Source: SIG565 sp045601525 (GTDB taxonomy: Bacteria; Bacillota; Clostridia; Oscillospirales; Acutalibacteraceae). Taken from it: DNA of 57,900 nt. Below the pieces are notes generated by a model. The model ran no database searches. It saw only the letters and a list, made by a program, of their open reading frames with translations, and had not been told where the DNA came from. The position numbers were made by a program, and so were the translations under genes. The DNA is taken from NCBI GenBank assembly GCA_045601525.1, contig JAZRZR010000001.1, positions 1 to 57,900 on the forward strand, written 5' to 3'. Below are positions 25,232 to 33,142 of the stretch, piece after piece (the stretch's first letter is position 1; every line of letters starts with the position of its first letter).

Positions 25232-25414
25232 TTATTTGAACATTGTTTGTATGCCGTCAACAAATTCGCCAACGGCCTTTATTGCCTTTCCCGAACCCTT
25301 TGAAAGATTTTTATTGTCTTTCATCATCATTTTGCCGACGGTAAGCAATGCAGCGCCTGCCACCATACCTGTAAGGGTTCCTTTTGCAAAACTTGACATC
25401 GTTTCTTTATCCAT
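25232..25414 (-). CDS. Small hypothetical protein with Gly/Ala hydrophobic segment
   Basis: 60 residues, no named family. Acidic start (MDKETMSSFAKG), a Gly/Ala-rich hydrophobic stretch TGMVAGAALLTVGKMMM that could insert in or lie on the membrane (glycine-zipper style), and a polar C-terminal half. AAGGAGG is 7 bases before the ATG, and a terminator follows the stop, so it is very likely expressed. It is the last gene after asnB, 49 bases downstream. Confidence 0.7.
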   Translation of the reverse strand: MDKETMSSFAKGTLTGMVAGAALLTVGKMMMKDNKNLSKGSGKAIKAVGEFVDGIQTMFK

Positions 25415-25463
25415 TTTATTACCTCCTTCGGCTTTATTTTAACCGAAGCGAGTGATTTTATTA

Positions 25464-27302
25464 TCAGTTTGCAAAATATTGTTTATACCATACAAGGAAT
25501 GTATAAACTGTCCAAATTTTTCGGCTTACATCCTCTTTGCCGCTACGGTGGCGGTCAAGCAAAGCAACCAGTTTTTCGGTGTTGAAAAATTTCTCGGCAT
25601 CGCTCGATGTAAAGGCTTCCTTAACAATATTATAATACTTATCCTCTTTAAGCCATACTCTAATAGGCACAGGGAAGCCAAGTTTATCCTTTTCGGCAGT
25701 GAGTTTCGGCAAGGTTTTTTCGGCCGCTTTTCTAAGCGCCAATTTAGTGGTTTTAGTGTTTACCCTACACTTCACGGGTATCTTTTCGGCTAATTCCATA
25801 ACCCTCTTATCGAGGAAAGGAACTCGAAGTTCCAAAGAGTTCGCCATGCTTGTTTTATCGGCCTTAAGCAGTATATCTCCCATAAGCCACATATTTATAT
25901 CCAAATACTGCATTTTTGTGATGGTATCCTTATCACTTACCTCATCATAAAACTTTTTGCAAAGTTCGGCGGGAGTGGGAACATCAAGCGGATTTTTAAG
26001 AATTTTGTTGCGCTCCTTAACACTAAATATATTAGCGTTACCGATAAAGCGCTCCTCTATTGTTTTGCCTCGACGAATAAGATAATTTATACCGTGCTTT
26101 TTTGGTAAATGCAACAATTCACAGGTGCGACTAACAAAGCGTCTAAACCAAAACGGCAGGCGGTCATAATAGGTTGTTGTTATGGGCTCCTGATAAATGC
26201 GATAGCCGCCGAAAAGTTCATCGGCACCCTCGCCCGACATTACAACCTTTACATATTTACTTGCAAGGTTTGAAACGAAATAAAGCGCAATTGCGGCGGG
26301 GTCGGCCAAGGGCTCGTCCATGTGATACTGAATACGGGCAAACTCACCCCAATATTCCTCGGGTGTTATTATTTTGCTTATATTCTCGGTTTTTATTGTA
26401 TCAGCGAATTTTTTGGCAAAATCTATTTCATTATAACGGTTTCCGTCAGGGCTTTCAAAGCCAACAGTAAATGTTTTATCAACCTTTGCAGCCTCTGAAA
26501 TATAACTTGAATCAATGCCGCTTGAAAGGTATGAGCCAACCTCTACATCGGCAAGCTTATGTGCCTTTACAGATTCTCGAATTGTAGCGTCTATTAAATC
26601 GGAATAGTAATCCAGCGAGCCATCTTCGGCGCAAAAATCAGGCATAAAGTACCGGGCCTTTTCCATAACGCCGTTTTTATATGTGAAATAGTGTGCGGGC
26701 GGAAGTTTATATACATTCTTAAAAAAGGTTTCTTCACAGGGTGAATATTGGAAAGAAAGATAATGAGCAAGGGCTTCCTCGTTCATTTCCTTTTTGAACT
26801 CGGGGTGAAGCAAAAAGGACTTTATCTCACTGCCAAAAATGAAGTTTTCGTTGAATGTGGCATAATAAAAGGGCTTGATTCCAAACATATCACGGGCGCC
26901 GAAAAGCGAGCCGTCGGCCTTATTGTATATAACAAAGGCGAACATACCACGAAGCATTTTTACAAACTCGGGACCATATTCCTCAAAAGCGTGAAGCAAA
27001 ACCTCGGTATCGGAGTGGCTTGTTTTGAATATATGCCCTGCCGCCACCAATTTTTCACGAATTTCTAAATGGTTATATATCTCGCCGTTAAAAACAACAA
27101 CAAGACTTTCATCCTCATTAAACATAGGTTGATGACCATCTGAAATATCCACGATGCTAAGGCGCCTATGACCTAATGCTATTGCACCATCAATATAAGC
27201 GCCGCTGCCATCGGGACCACGATGGGCGATTTTATCCATCATGCCCTTAAGGACAGTACCATTGTCTTTAATTTGATTTGTAAAGCCTACAAAGCCGCAC
27301 AT
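25464..27302 (-). CDS. asnB: Asparagine synthase (glutamine-hydrolysing)
   Basis: 612 residues. N-terminal class II glutamine amidotransferase domain with the free nucleophile Cys2 (MCGFVGF), HRGPDGSGAY, GHRRLSIVD and FNGEIYNH. C-terminal synthetase domain with PP-loop SSGIDSS at 260-266, VVMSGEGADELFGGY and a LRVPFLDKRVME block. It makes Asn from Asp, Gln and ATP. AAAGGAG precedes the start. It lies 12 bases after the Gx transporter gene in an apparent NusG-II / Gx / asnB / small-protein operon; the link between these functions is not obvious. Confidence 0.95.
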   Translation of the reverse strand: MCGFVGFTNQIKDNGTVLKGMMDKIAHRGPDGSGAYIDGAIALGHRRLSIVDISDGHQPMFNEDESLVVVFNGEIYNHLEIREKLVAAGHIFKTSHSDTEVLLHAFEEYGPEFVKMLRGMFAFVIYNKADGSLFGARDMFGIKPFYYATFNENFIFGSEIKSFLLHPEFKKEMNEEALAHYLSFQYSPCEETFFKNVYKLPPAHYFTYKNGVMEKARYFMPDFCAEDGSLDYYSDLIDATIRESVKAHKLADVEVGSYLSSGIDSSYISEAAKVDKTFTVGFESPDGNRYNEIDFAKKFADTIKTENISKIITPEEYWGEFARIQYHMDEPLADPAAIALYFVSNLASKYVKVVMSGEGADELFGGYRIYQEPITTTYYDRLPFWFRRFVSRTCELLHLPKKHGINYLIRRGKTIEERFIGNANIFSVKERNKILKNPLDVPTPAELCKKFYDEVSDKDTITKMQYLDINMWLMGDILLKADKTSMANSLELRVPFLDKRVMELAEKIPVKCRVNTKTTKLALRKAAEKTLPKLTAEKDKLGFPVPIRVWLKEDKYYNIVKEAFTSSDAEKFFNTEKLVALLDRHRSGKEDVSRKIWTVYTFLVWYKQYFAN

Positions 27303-27314
27303 ACAAAAACTCCT

Positions 27315-27821
27315 TTAGAAATTTTTAAGTAAATTAACCACAACTTTATTTTTAAGCAAATAAAAGCAAACAATACCGATAAGTGTGCCGCACAAAATAC
27401 CCGAAAGGCACAAAAGCGGCAAATAATACATTGGGCCAAAGCCCATAAAAACCGTAATCGCCGCTATTAACTGCCCTACATTGTGGGCAACGGCACCTAA
27501 TATACTTGTGAAAAGAATTGAAGCCTTAAGCCGTTTTGCAAGACACATTATAAAAAGCGAAAAAACAGCACCTAAAACGGAAAAATAAAACACAGTCAAG
27601 TTCCCAAAAAGCAAGGAAGAAACCGCTATGCGAACAAAATTCACCAAAGCTGCGCCCTTAATATCCGAAAGCCATACAAGTAGCAAAACTATACCGTTTG
27701 CAAGACCTAACTTAACACCAGGCAAAAGCGGAAGACTTATAAGTGATTCGAGATAGGAAAATATAAGTGCCAAGGATACAAGCAAGGCGTAAACGGCAAG
27801 TCTTTTGGTTTTAATTTTCAA
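27315..27821 (-). CDS. Gx transporter family membrane protein (Hpre_diP_synt_I)
   Basis: 168 residues, five to six membrane spans, ECF S-component-like. Recognised by the N-terminal LALIFSYLESLI and LPGVKLGLANGIVLLLVWLSDIKGA, and RIAVSSLLFGNL. Older databases label the family heptaprenyl diphosphate synthase component I; in Bacillota it commonly occurs next to NusG-domain-II and ApbE genes, as here, in extracytoplasmic flavin-linked redox modules. It overlaps the NusG-II gene upstream by 11 bases. A role in moving a small organic cofactor or precursor is an inference. Confidence 0.85.
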   Translation of the reverse strand: MKIKTKRLAVYALLVSLALIFSYLESLISLPLLPGVKLGLANGIVLLLVWLSDIKGAALVNFVRIAVSSLLFGNLTVFYFSVLGAVFSLFIMCLAKRLKASILFTSILGAVAHNVGQLIAAITVFMGFGPMYYLPLLCLSGILCGTLIGIVCFYLLKNKVVVNLLKNF

Positions 27822-28140
27822 GGCTTGTCACCTCTACAATCACCTTGTTCGGCAAGCATATAATTTGCTCTCCCTTTTGAGAAATTTTGCCGGTGTTAAC
27901 GCAAATTTGGTTCTTACAATCAGCCTCTCTTACATAAACATAACCCTTTTCTATCACAACGGTATTATGTTCAAGTTCGATTTCGGCGTCCTTATAAAGT
28001 GACACGGTGTACAAAACCTTATTATCCTGTGTTATCCTAACGCTTTGCGCCGAGGAAGGCGCTCGTCTTATAAATGAAAGGCAGACACCAAGAACCACTA
28101 TAACAGAAAGTATAATTATCAATTCTTTTTTCTTAATCAT
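27811..28140 (-). CDS. NusG domain II-containing membrane-anchored protein
   Basis: 109 residues from the ATG at 28140 (GGTGGAA before it; a TTG at 28152 is less likely). One N-terminal membrane anchor (ELIIILSVIVVLGVCLSFI) and an external NusG_II beta domain with VRITQDNKVLYTVSL, and the family-typical ADCKNQICVNTGKIS...IICLPNKV ending. Proteins of this family accompany ApbE and Gx genes in flavinylation-linked electron transfer loci, but no Asp-x-x-(S/T)-G-A-(S/T) flavinylation motif is present here. The two Cys of the CKNQIC block may form a disulfide or bind a cofactor. Confidence 0.85.
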   Translation of the reverse strand: MIKKKELIIILSVIVVLGVCLSFIRRAPSSAQSVRITQDNKVLYTVSLYKDAEIELEHNTVVIEKGYVYVREADCKNQICVNTGKISQKGEQIICLPNKVIVEVTSLEN

Positions 28141-28157
28141 AAATTCCACCAAATACT

Positions 28158-28186
28158 ATATTATCACAAATTTAATTTCTTTACAA
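28158..28186 (-). promoter_or_regulatory. Promoter of the NusG-II / Gx / asnB operon
   Basis: Minus strand TTGTAA (28181-28186), 17-base spacer, TAATAT (28158-28163). Its -35 box overlaps that of the divergent apbE promoter. Confidence 0.7.
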
Positions 28187-28208
28187 GGCATTAAAAAAAT
28201 GTTATACT
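28180..28208 (+). promoter_or_regulatory. Promoter of apbE, giving a leaderless message
   Basis: TTTACA (28180-28185), 17-base spacer, TATACT (28203-28208). The start codon is at 28215, about where transcription should begin. Confidence 0.7.
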
Positions 28209-28214
28209 CTTATT

Positions 28215-29162
28215 ATGAAAAAATTATTGATTTTAAGCACCGTTTTATCCCTTGTTTTGCTCTCGGGTTGCACAAAAACGGTTCAAAACTCGGCTACGGT
28301 TTTTGCACTTGACACCGTAGTAAATATAAAAGGCAACACAAACACCGCCACTATAAATTCGGCGGTTGATTTGGTGCGCCAATACGAAAGCGCCCTTTCT
28401 CGCACAAAGGAAGATAGCGAAATCGCCCTCCTTAATAAAAACGGCGCCGCCATAATTAGCGATGAAACCTTATCGCTTATCAAGTTATCCCTTGAATATT
28501 CCGAAAAAACCGACGGCAAGTTTGATATAACAATTGCTCCTGTTAGTAGTCTTTGGGACTTTAATTCGGATAATTTGCCGCAAAGCGATGATATAAAAGC
28601 CGCACTCCCACAGGTTGATTATAAAAAGATAACGCTTGATGGAAATTATGTTTCACTAGGCGGCACCACGGTAGATTTAGGTGCTGTTGCCAAGGGTTAT
28701 ATAACCCAAAAAGTTTATGAATACCTCAAGGCGCAAAATGTACCGTCGGCCACAATAAATCTCGGCGGAAATGTTGCGGTTTTGGGTGAAGAGTTTCAAA
28801 ATGTTGGCATTAAAGACCCAAACGGAAGCGGTATTGCAGCAACTCTAAAATTAAAAAATGCCCTCGTTTCTACGGCCGGTGTTTATGAAAGGTATATTGA
28901 AAAAGATGGCAAGCGCTATCATCATATTCTTGATACAAAAACGGGTTACGGCGTACAAACCGATGTTTTGTCGGCATCGGTTATTTGCGATGATGGTGCT
29001 AAAGGCGATATTCTTGCAACGGCTTGTGTCCTTTTATCCTCACAAAAGGCATTAGACCTTATCAACTCTACCGACGGCGCCGAGGCTATAATCATCACTG
29101 CCGACGGCAAAATCCATATATCTTCAGGTATTTATTGTGAAAACGGCTACTACTTGCTATAA
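28215..29162 (+). CDS. apbE: FAD:protein FMN transferase (ApbE), lipoprotein
   Basis: 315 residues with a lipobox (LLSGC, Cys19), then the ApbE fold: VFALDTVVNIK, EYSEKTDGKFDITIAPVSSLW, VDLGAVAKGYI, and the C-terminal YHHILDTKTGYG and GDILATACVL blocks that hold Mg2+ and FAD. It attaches FMN covalently to Thr/Ser of extracytoplasmic redox proteins. No target protein is encoded in this window. No Shine-Dalgarno precedes the ATG and the promoter's -10 ends 6 bases before it. The signal peptide fixes the start, so the message is probably leaderless. Divergent from the NusG-II / Gx genes. Confidence 0.93.
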   Translation: MKKLLILSTVLSLVLLSGCTKTVQNSATVFALDTVVNIKGNTNTATINSAVDLVRQYESALSRTKEDSEIALLNKNGAAIISDETLSLIKLSLEYSEKTDGKFDITIAPVSSLWDFNSDNLPQSDDIKAALPQVDYKKITLDGNYVSLGGTTVDLGAVAKGYITQKVYEYLKAQNVPSATINLGGNVAVLGEEFQNVGIKDPNGSGIAATLKLKNALVSTAGVYERYIEKDGKRYHHILDTKTGYGVQTDVLSASVICDDGAKGDILATACVLLSSQKALDLINSTDGAEAIIITADGKIHISSGIYCENGYYLL

Positions 29163-29191
29163 AACGACTTTATTTTACGGCTTTTTTATAG

Positions 29192-29197
29192 TATAAT
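29192..29197 (+). promoter_or_regulatory. Candidate -10 box upstream of secA
   Basis: TATAAT at 29192-29197, 30 bases after the apbE stop; only a weak -35 (TTTATT-like) is present. GAGG before the ATG at 29227. Confidence 0.45.
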
Positions 29198-29226
29198 AGT
29201 TTTAATATCTATGCGAGGTTTATTAA

Positions 29227-31962
29227 ATGGGATTATTAGATAAAATTTTTGGAAATTACAGTGAAAAAGAAATAAAGCGTATTTTGCCGTTGCAGCAAAA
29301 GGTGCTCGATTTAGAAACCGAGATGGCTTCTTTGTCCGATGCCGCCCTAAAGGCTAAAACCGAGGAATTCAAAAAAAGACTTGCTGATGGCGAAACACTT
29401 GATGCGCTTTTGCCCGAAGCCTTTGCGGTTTGCCGTGAGGGCGCTTGGCGTGTTCTTGGTATGAAGCACTTCCCCGTTCAAATTTTGGGCGGTATTATTC
29501 TTCACCAAGGCCGAATAAGTGAAATGAAAACAGGTGAAGGTAAAACCCTCGTGGCCACCCTCCCTGCCTATCTCAACGCCCTTACAGGCAAGGGTGTGCA
29601 TATCGTAACAGTTAACGATTACCTTGCTAAGCGTGACTCGGAGTGGATGGGCAAACTTTACCGCTTTTTAGGTTTAGAGGTAGGTCTTATTGTACACGGC
29701 ATGTCGCCCGATGAGAAAATCGCCGCCTACAATGCCGATATTACCTATTGCACCAACAACGAATTAGGTTTTGATTATTTGCGTGATAATATGGCGGTTT
29801 ATAAGGAAAACTGTGTTCAGCGCGGTCATAATTTCGCCATTGTCGATGAGGTTGACTCAATTTTAATTGACGAAGCCCGTACACCTTTGATAATTTCAGG
29901 TCAAGGCGATAAATCTACCGACCTTTACACAAAGGCAAACGCCTTTGCAAAAACTCTTAAAATGATAAAGGTTGTTGAAACCGATTCAAAGTCCACAGAT
30001 GAGCAACAAAATTTCGATGGTGATTTTGTTGTTGATGAAAAGGCAAAAACCTGTGTGCTCACTCCACAAGGCGTAGAAAAGGCCGAGAAATATTTCAGTA
30101 TTGAAAACCTTAACGATGCCGAAAATATGACCATTTCTCACCACATAAACCAAGCCATCAAGGCACACGGCATTATGAAGCGTGATGTTGATTATGTTGT
30201 TAAAGATGGCGAGGTTATCATCGTTGATGAATTTACAGGTCGCCTTATGTTTGGCCGCCGTTACAACGAAGGTCTGCACCAAGCCATTGAAGCCAAAGAG
30301 GGCGTAAAGGTTGCACACGAATCAAAAACCTTAGCGACCATCACCTTCCAAAACTTTTTCCGTCTTTACAACAAACTTTCGGGTATGACGGGTACCGCCC
30401 TTACCGAAGAGGCAGAGTTCCGTGAAATTTACAAACTTGATGTTGTGGAAATCCCCACAAACAAACCGTTAGCACGAATTGATAATCCTGATGTTGTTTA
30501 CAAAACCGAAAAAGCAAAATTTGGCGCAGTTATAGAGAAAATCGTTGAGTGCAATCAAAAAGGCCAGCCCGTGCTTGTTGGTACTGTTACAATAGAAAAA
30601 AGCGAACTTTTAAGTTCGATGCTTAAGAAGCGTGGCATCCCACATAATGTACTCAACGCAAAACACCACGAAAAAGAAGCCGAGATTATCGCTCAAGCGG
30701 GTAAGGTTGGCGCCGTTACAATTGCTACCAACATGGCAGGACGAGGCACCGATATTATGCTTGGCGGTAACGCCGAATATCTTGCAAAGGCCGAACTTCG
30801 CCACCAAGGACTTAGCGATGAAATGATTTTGGCTGCCACAGGCTTTGGCGAAACCGACAATGCCGATATTATAAACGCTCGCAAAGAATTCACTCGTTTG
30901 CTCGAAGATTTCAAGAAACAAATTGCGCCCGAAGCCGAAATTGTAAAGAATGCAGGCGGACTTTGTATCTTGGGCACCGAGCGCCACGAATCACGCCGAA
31001 TAGATAACCAGTTAAGAGGTCGTGCCGGCCGTCAGGGTGACCCCGGTAATACACAGTTCTTCATCTCTCTTGAGGACGACCTTATGCGACTTTTCGGAGG
31101 TGAGCGAATCTACGCTATGATGGACTCAATGAAACTTGAGGAGGATATGCCATTACAATTCAAAATCCTCTCTAACGCCATTGAAACAGCCCAAAGCAAC
31201 ATTGAAAGTCGTCATTTTGCCGCCCGTAAGAGCGTGCTTGAATATGATGATGTTATGAACCAACAGCGTGAAAAGATTTACGCCGAGAGAAACAAGGTGC
31301 TTAACGGAGATGATATTCGTGCAAGTATTATTTCTATGATTAACGGCACCATTGATGCGGCAGTTGCCACATATCTCGGCAACGACCCCGTTCACGACAA
31401 TTGGAATTTAGAGGGATTAAAGCGCTACACTTTCGGTTGGATAACCGATATAGGTGATTTGCAATTTGATGTTCGCACCCTTGAGCAAACTGAGCCCGAA
31501 GATGTTGCCGAATTCCTTAAAGAAAAGGCTCTTAAAAAGTATGAGCAAAAGGAAGCCTTGTACGGTGAAGAAAAGGTACGGGAAATGGAAAGATTTTTGC
31601 TCCTTCGTGCCGTTGATATTAACTGGATGGAACACATCGACGCTATGGATGAACTTCGCCGAGGTATTGGCCTTAGAGCTTACGGTCAACACGACCCGAT
31701 TATTGCATACCGAAACGAAAGTTACGATATGTTTAATGCAATGACCGAAACAATTCGAGAGACCACTGCAAAGACTGTGCTTCAGGCCGTAATTCGTGAA
31801 AATACCGAAATTAAGCGTGAAAAGGTTGCAGAGGAAAACCCCACCGCTTCGGATAGCGGTAAAGGCACCACCGTTAGAGGTAAGGGTGTTGTAAGCAAAA
31901 ATGCACTTTGCCCGTGTGGTAGCGGAAAGAAATACAAGCGTTGTTGCGGTAAAGATGAATAA
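29227..31962 (+). CDS. secA: Protein translocase ATPase SecA
   Basis: 911 residues, full length. DEAD-like motor with Walker A MKTGEGKT at 100-107 and Walker B in VDEVDSILIDEA, preprotein-crosslinking domain, second nucleotide-binding fold (TNMAGRGTDIMLGG, RRIDNQLRGRAGRQGDPG), helical scaffold and wing region, and a C-terminal SEC-C zinc tail CPCGSGKKYKRCCG. It drives Sec-dependent secretion with ATP. The start is fixed by GAGG 9 bases upstream. It follows apbE but has its own -10 box. Confidence 0.97.
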   Translation: MGLLDKIFGNYSEKEIKRILPLQQKVLDLETEMASLSDAALKAKTEEFKKRLADGETLDALLPEAFAVCREGAWRVLGMKHFPVQILGGIILHQGRISEMKTGEGKTLVATLPAYLNALTGKGVHIVTVNDYLAKRDSEWMGKLYRFLGLEVGLIVHGMSPDEKIAAYNADITYCTNNELGFDYLRDNMAVYKENCVQRGHNFAIVDEVDSILIDEARTPLIISGQGDKSTDLYTKANAFAKTLKMIKVVETDSKSTDEQQNFDGDFVVDEKAKTCVLTPQGVEKAEKYFSIENLNDAENMTISHHINQAIKAHGIMKRDVDYVVKDGEVIIVDEFTGRLMFGRRYNEGLHQAIEAKEGVKVAHESKTLATITFQNFFRLYNKLSGMTGTALTEEAEFREIYKLDVVEIPTNKPLARIDNPDVVYKTEKAKFGAVIEKIVECNQKGQPVLVGTVTIEKSELLSSMLKKRGIPHNVLNAKHHEKEAEIIAQAGKVGAVTIATNMAGRGTDIMLGGNAEYLAKAELRHQGLSDEMILAATGFGETDNADIINARKEFTRLLEDFKKQIAPEAEIVKNAGGLCILGTERHESRRIDNQLRGRAGRQGDPGNTQFFISLEDDLMRLFGGERIYAMMDSMKLEEDMPLQFKILSNAIETAQSNIESRHFAARKSVLEYDDVMNQQREKIYAERNKVLNGDDIRASIISMINGTIDAAVATYLGNDPVHDNWNLEGLKRYTFGWITDIGDLQFDVRTLEQTEPEDVAEFLKEKALKKYEQKEALYGEEKVREMERFLLLRAVDINWMEHIDAMDELRRGIGLRAYGQHDPIIAYRNESYDMFNAMTETIRETTAKTVLQAVIRENTEIKREKVAEENPTASDSGKGTTVRGKGVVSKNALCPCGSGKKYKRCCGKDE

Positions 31963-31964
31963 TA

Positions 31965-31997
31965 AAAAGACCAAGTCGAATTTGACTTGGTCTTTTT
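31965..31997. terminator. Bidirectional terminator between secA and luxS
   Basis: AAAAGACCAAGTC (31965-31977) and GACTTGGTCTTTT (31984-31996) around a 6-base loop, between converging genes. Confidence 0.92.
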
Positions 31998-31998
31998 T

Positions 31999-32463
31999 CT
32001 ATTTATACTCGAAATTTTTATTTTGAAAAAGTTCTTTTTTATACCTTTCGGTATAAATTTTTGCCTTTTCTAAATCTTGGTCACTATAATTTCCGCATTC
32101 CTTGGCGGTAGCGCCCGGAATCTCACCCTCAAAAGCGATAATAAAATCGCACATTTTTAGCACCAACTCGTAAACATCTTGGCTTTTTAATTCACCAAAC
32201 ATTAAAAGATAAAAGCCTGTGCGACAACCCATTGGACCAAAATAAACTATCTCGTCACGCTTTTCGCTATTGCGAAAAAATGTGGCGCCCAAATGTTCAA
32301 TAGTGTGCATTGCCGCTATTTCCATAGCCGGCATTTTGTTGGGCTTTGTAAAACGCATATCAAAGGTAGTTACAGTAACATCGTTTTTTGTATCTTTCCT
32401 CGAAACATAAAGCCCCTCATCTAAATTTAGATGGTCTATCTTAAAACTTTCTATCTTATCCAT
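31999..32463 (-). CDS. luxS: S-ribosylhomocysteine lyase LuxS
   Basis: 154 residues. Zinc ligands His53 and His57 (HTIEH) and Cys123 (ATAKECGNY), catalytic Cys80 in GPMGCRTGFYL. It splits S-ribosylhomocysteine to homocysteine and DPD, the precursor of autoinducer-2, as part of the activated methyl cycle. Its start overlaps the end of deoC by 8 bases, so the two are coupled. The partner nucleosidase (Pfs/MtnN) is not in this window. Confidence 0.96.
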   Translation of the reverse strand: MDKIESFKIDHLNLDEGLYVSRKDTKNDVTVTTFDMRFTKPNKMPAMEIAAMHTIEHLGATFFRNSEKRDEIVYFGPMGCRTGFYLLMFGELKSQDVYELVLKMCDFIIAFEGEIPGATAKECGNYSDQDLEKAKIYTERYKKELFQNKNFEYK

Positions 32464-33130
32464 TTATTTTCGCAAACTCCCTGGCTACAGCAACGCTATT
32501 GCTACAGCCTATTCTTTCGGCGCCTATTTCTATCATTTTAAGGGCAGTTTCCAAATCTCTAACTCCGCCTGCCGCCTTAACCTTTATGTCGCTTTGAGCC
32601 ATTTTACGCATAAGGGTTACATCCTCAACCGTTGCCGAAGTTGGACCAAACCCCGTTGATGTTTTTATAAAATCAGGTTTTACTTCATTTGCAATACTGC
32701 AAAGAATTTGCTTTTGCTCATCGGTTAAATAGCAATTTTCAAAAATAACCTTTGATAAAACATTTTCCTTTTTGCAAAGAGAAACGATTTTGCTCATTTC
32801 TTCTCTTATATAATCAATCTCGCCGTCCTTAAGTTTGCCGATATTTATTACATAATCAATCTCGGTAGCGCCATCGTCTATTGCCGCTTTTGCCTCGAAA
32901 AGTTTGCACTCAATAGAATTAGCGCCAAGCGGAAAGCCTGCAACAGCAGTTATACCAACACCGCTTCCCTCAAGACATTTTTTGCAAAGAGAAACCACAC
33001 TTTGATTTACCGCAACCGAAGCAAAGCCATACTCCTTTGCTTCTTTGCAAAGTTGTATTATTGCCTTACTATCGGCATTGGCTTTTAGGTTTGTATGGTC
33101 AAAATATTTATTAAATTGCTTTAATGTCAT
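32456..33130 (-). CDS. deoC: Deoxyribose-phosphate aldolase
   Basis: 224-residue TIM-barrel class I aldolase. FDHTNLKANA start, the Schiff-base lysine in FIKTSTGFG, and the second lysine in VKAAGGVRD. It splits 2-deoxyribose 5-phosphate to acetaldehyde and glyceraldehyde 3-phosphate in nucleoside use. It follows the GltS-like gene by 12 bases and overlaps luxS, so a four-gene transcript is likely. Confidence 0.95.
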   Translation of the reverse strand: MTLKQFNKYFDHTNLKANADSKAIIQLCKEAKEYGFASVAVNQSVVSLCKKCLEGSGVGITAVAGFPLGANSIECKLFEAKAAIDDGATEIDYVINIGKLKDGEIDYIREEMSKIVSLCKKENVLSKVIFENCYLTDEQKQILCSIANEVKPDFIKTSTGFGPTSATVEDVTLMRKMAQSDIKVKAAGGVRDLETALKMIEIGAERIGCSNSVAVAREFAKING

Positions 33131-33142
33131 TACTTATCACTC

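Noticed and set aside
28215..29162. ApbE locus considered part of an Rnf or Nqr operon
   Set aside because: No Rnf/Nqr subunit is encoded on either side within the window.
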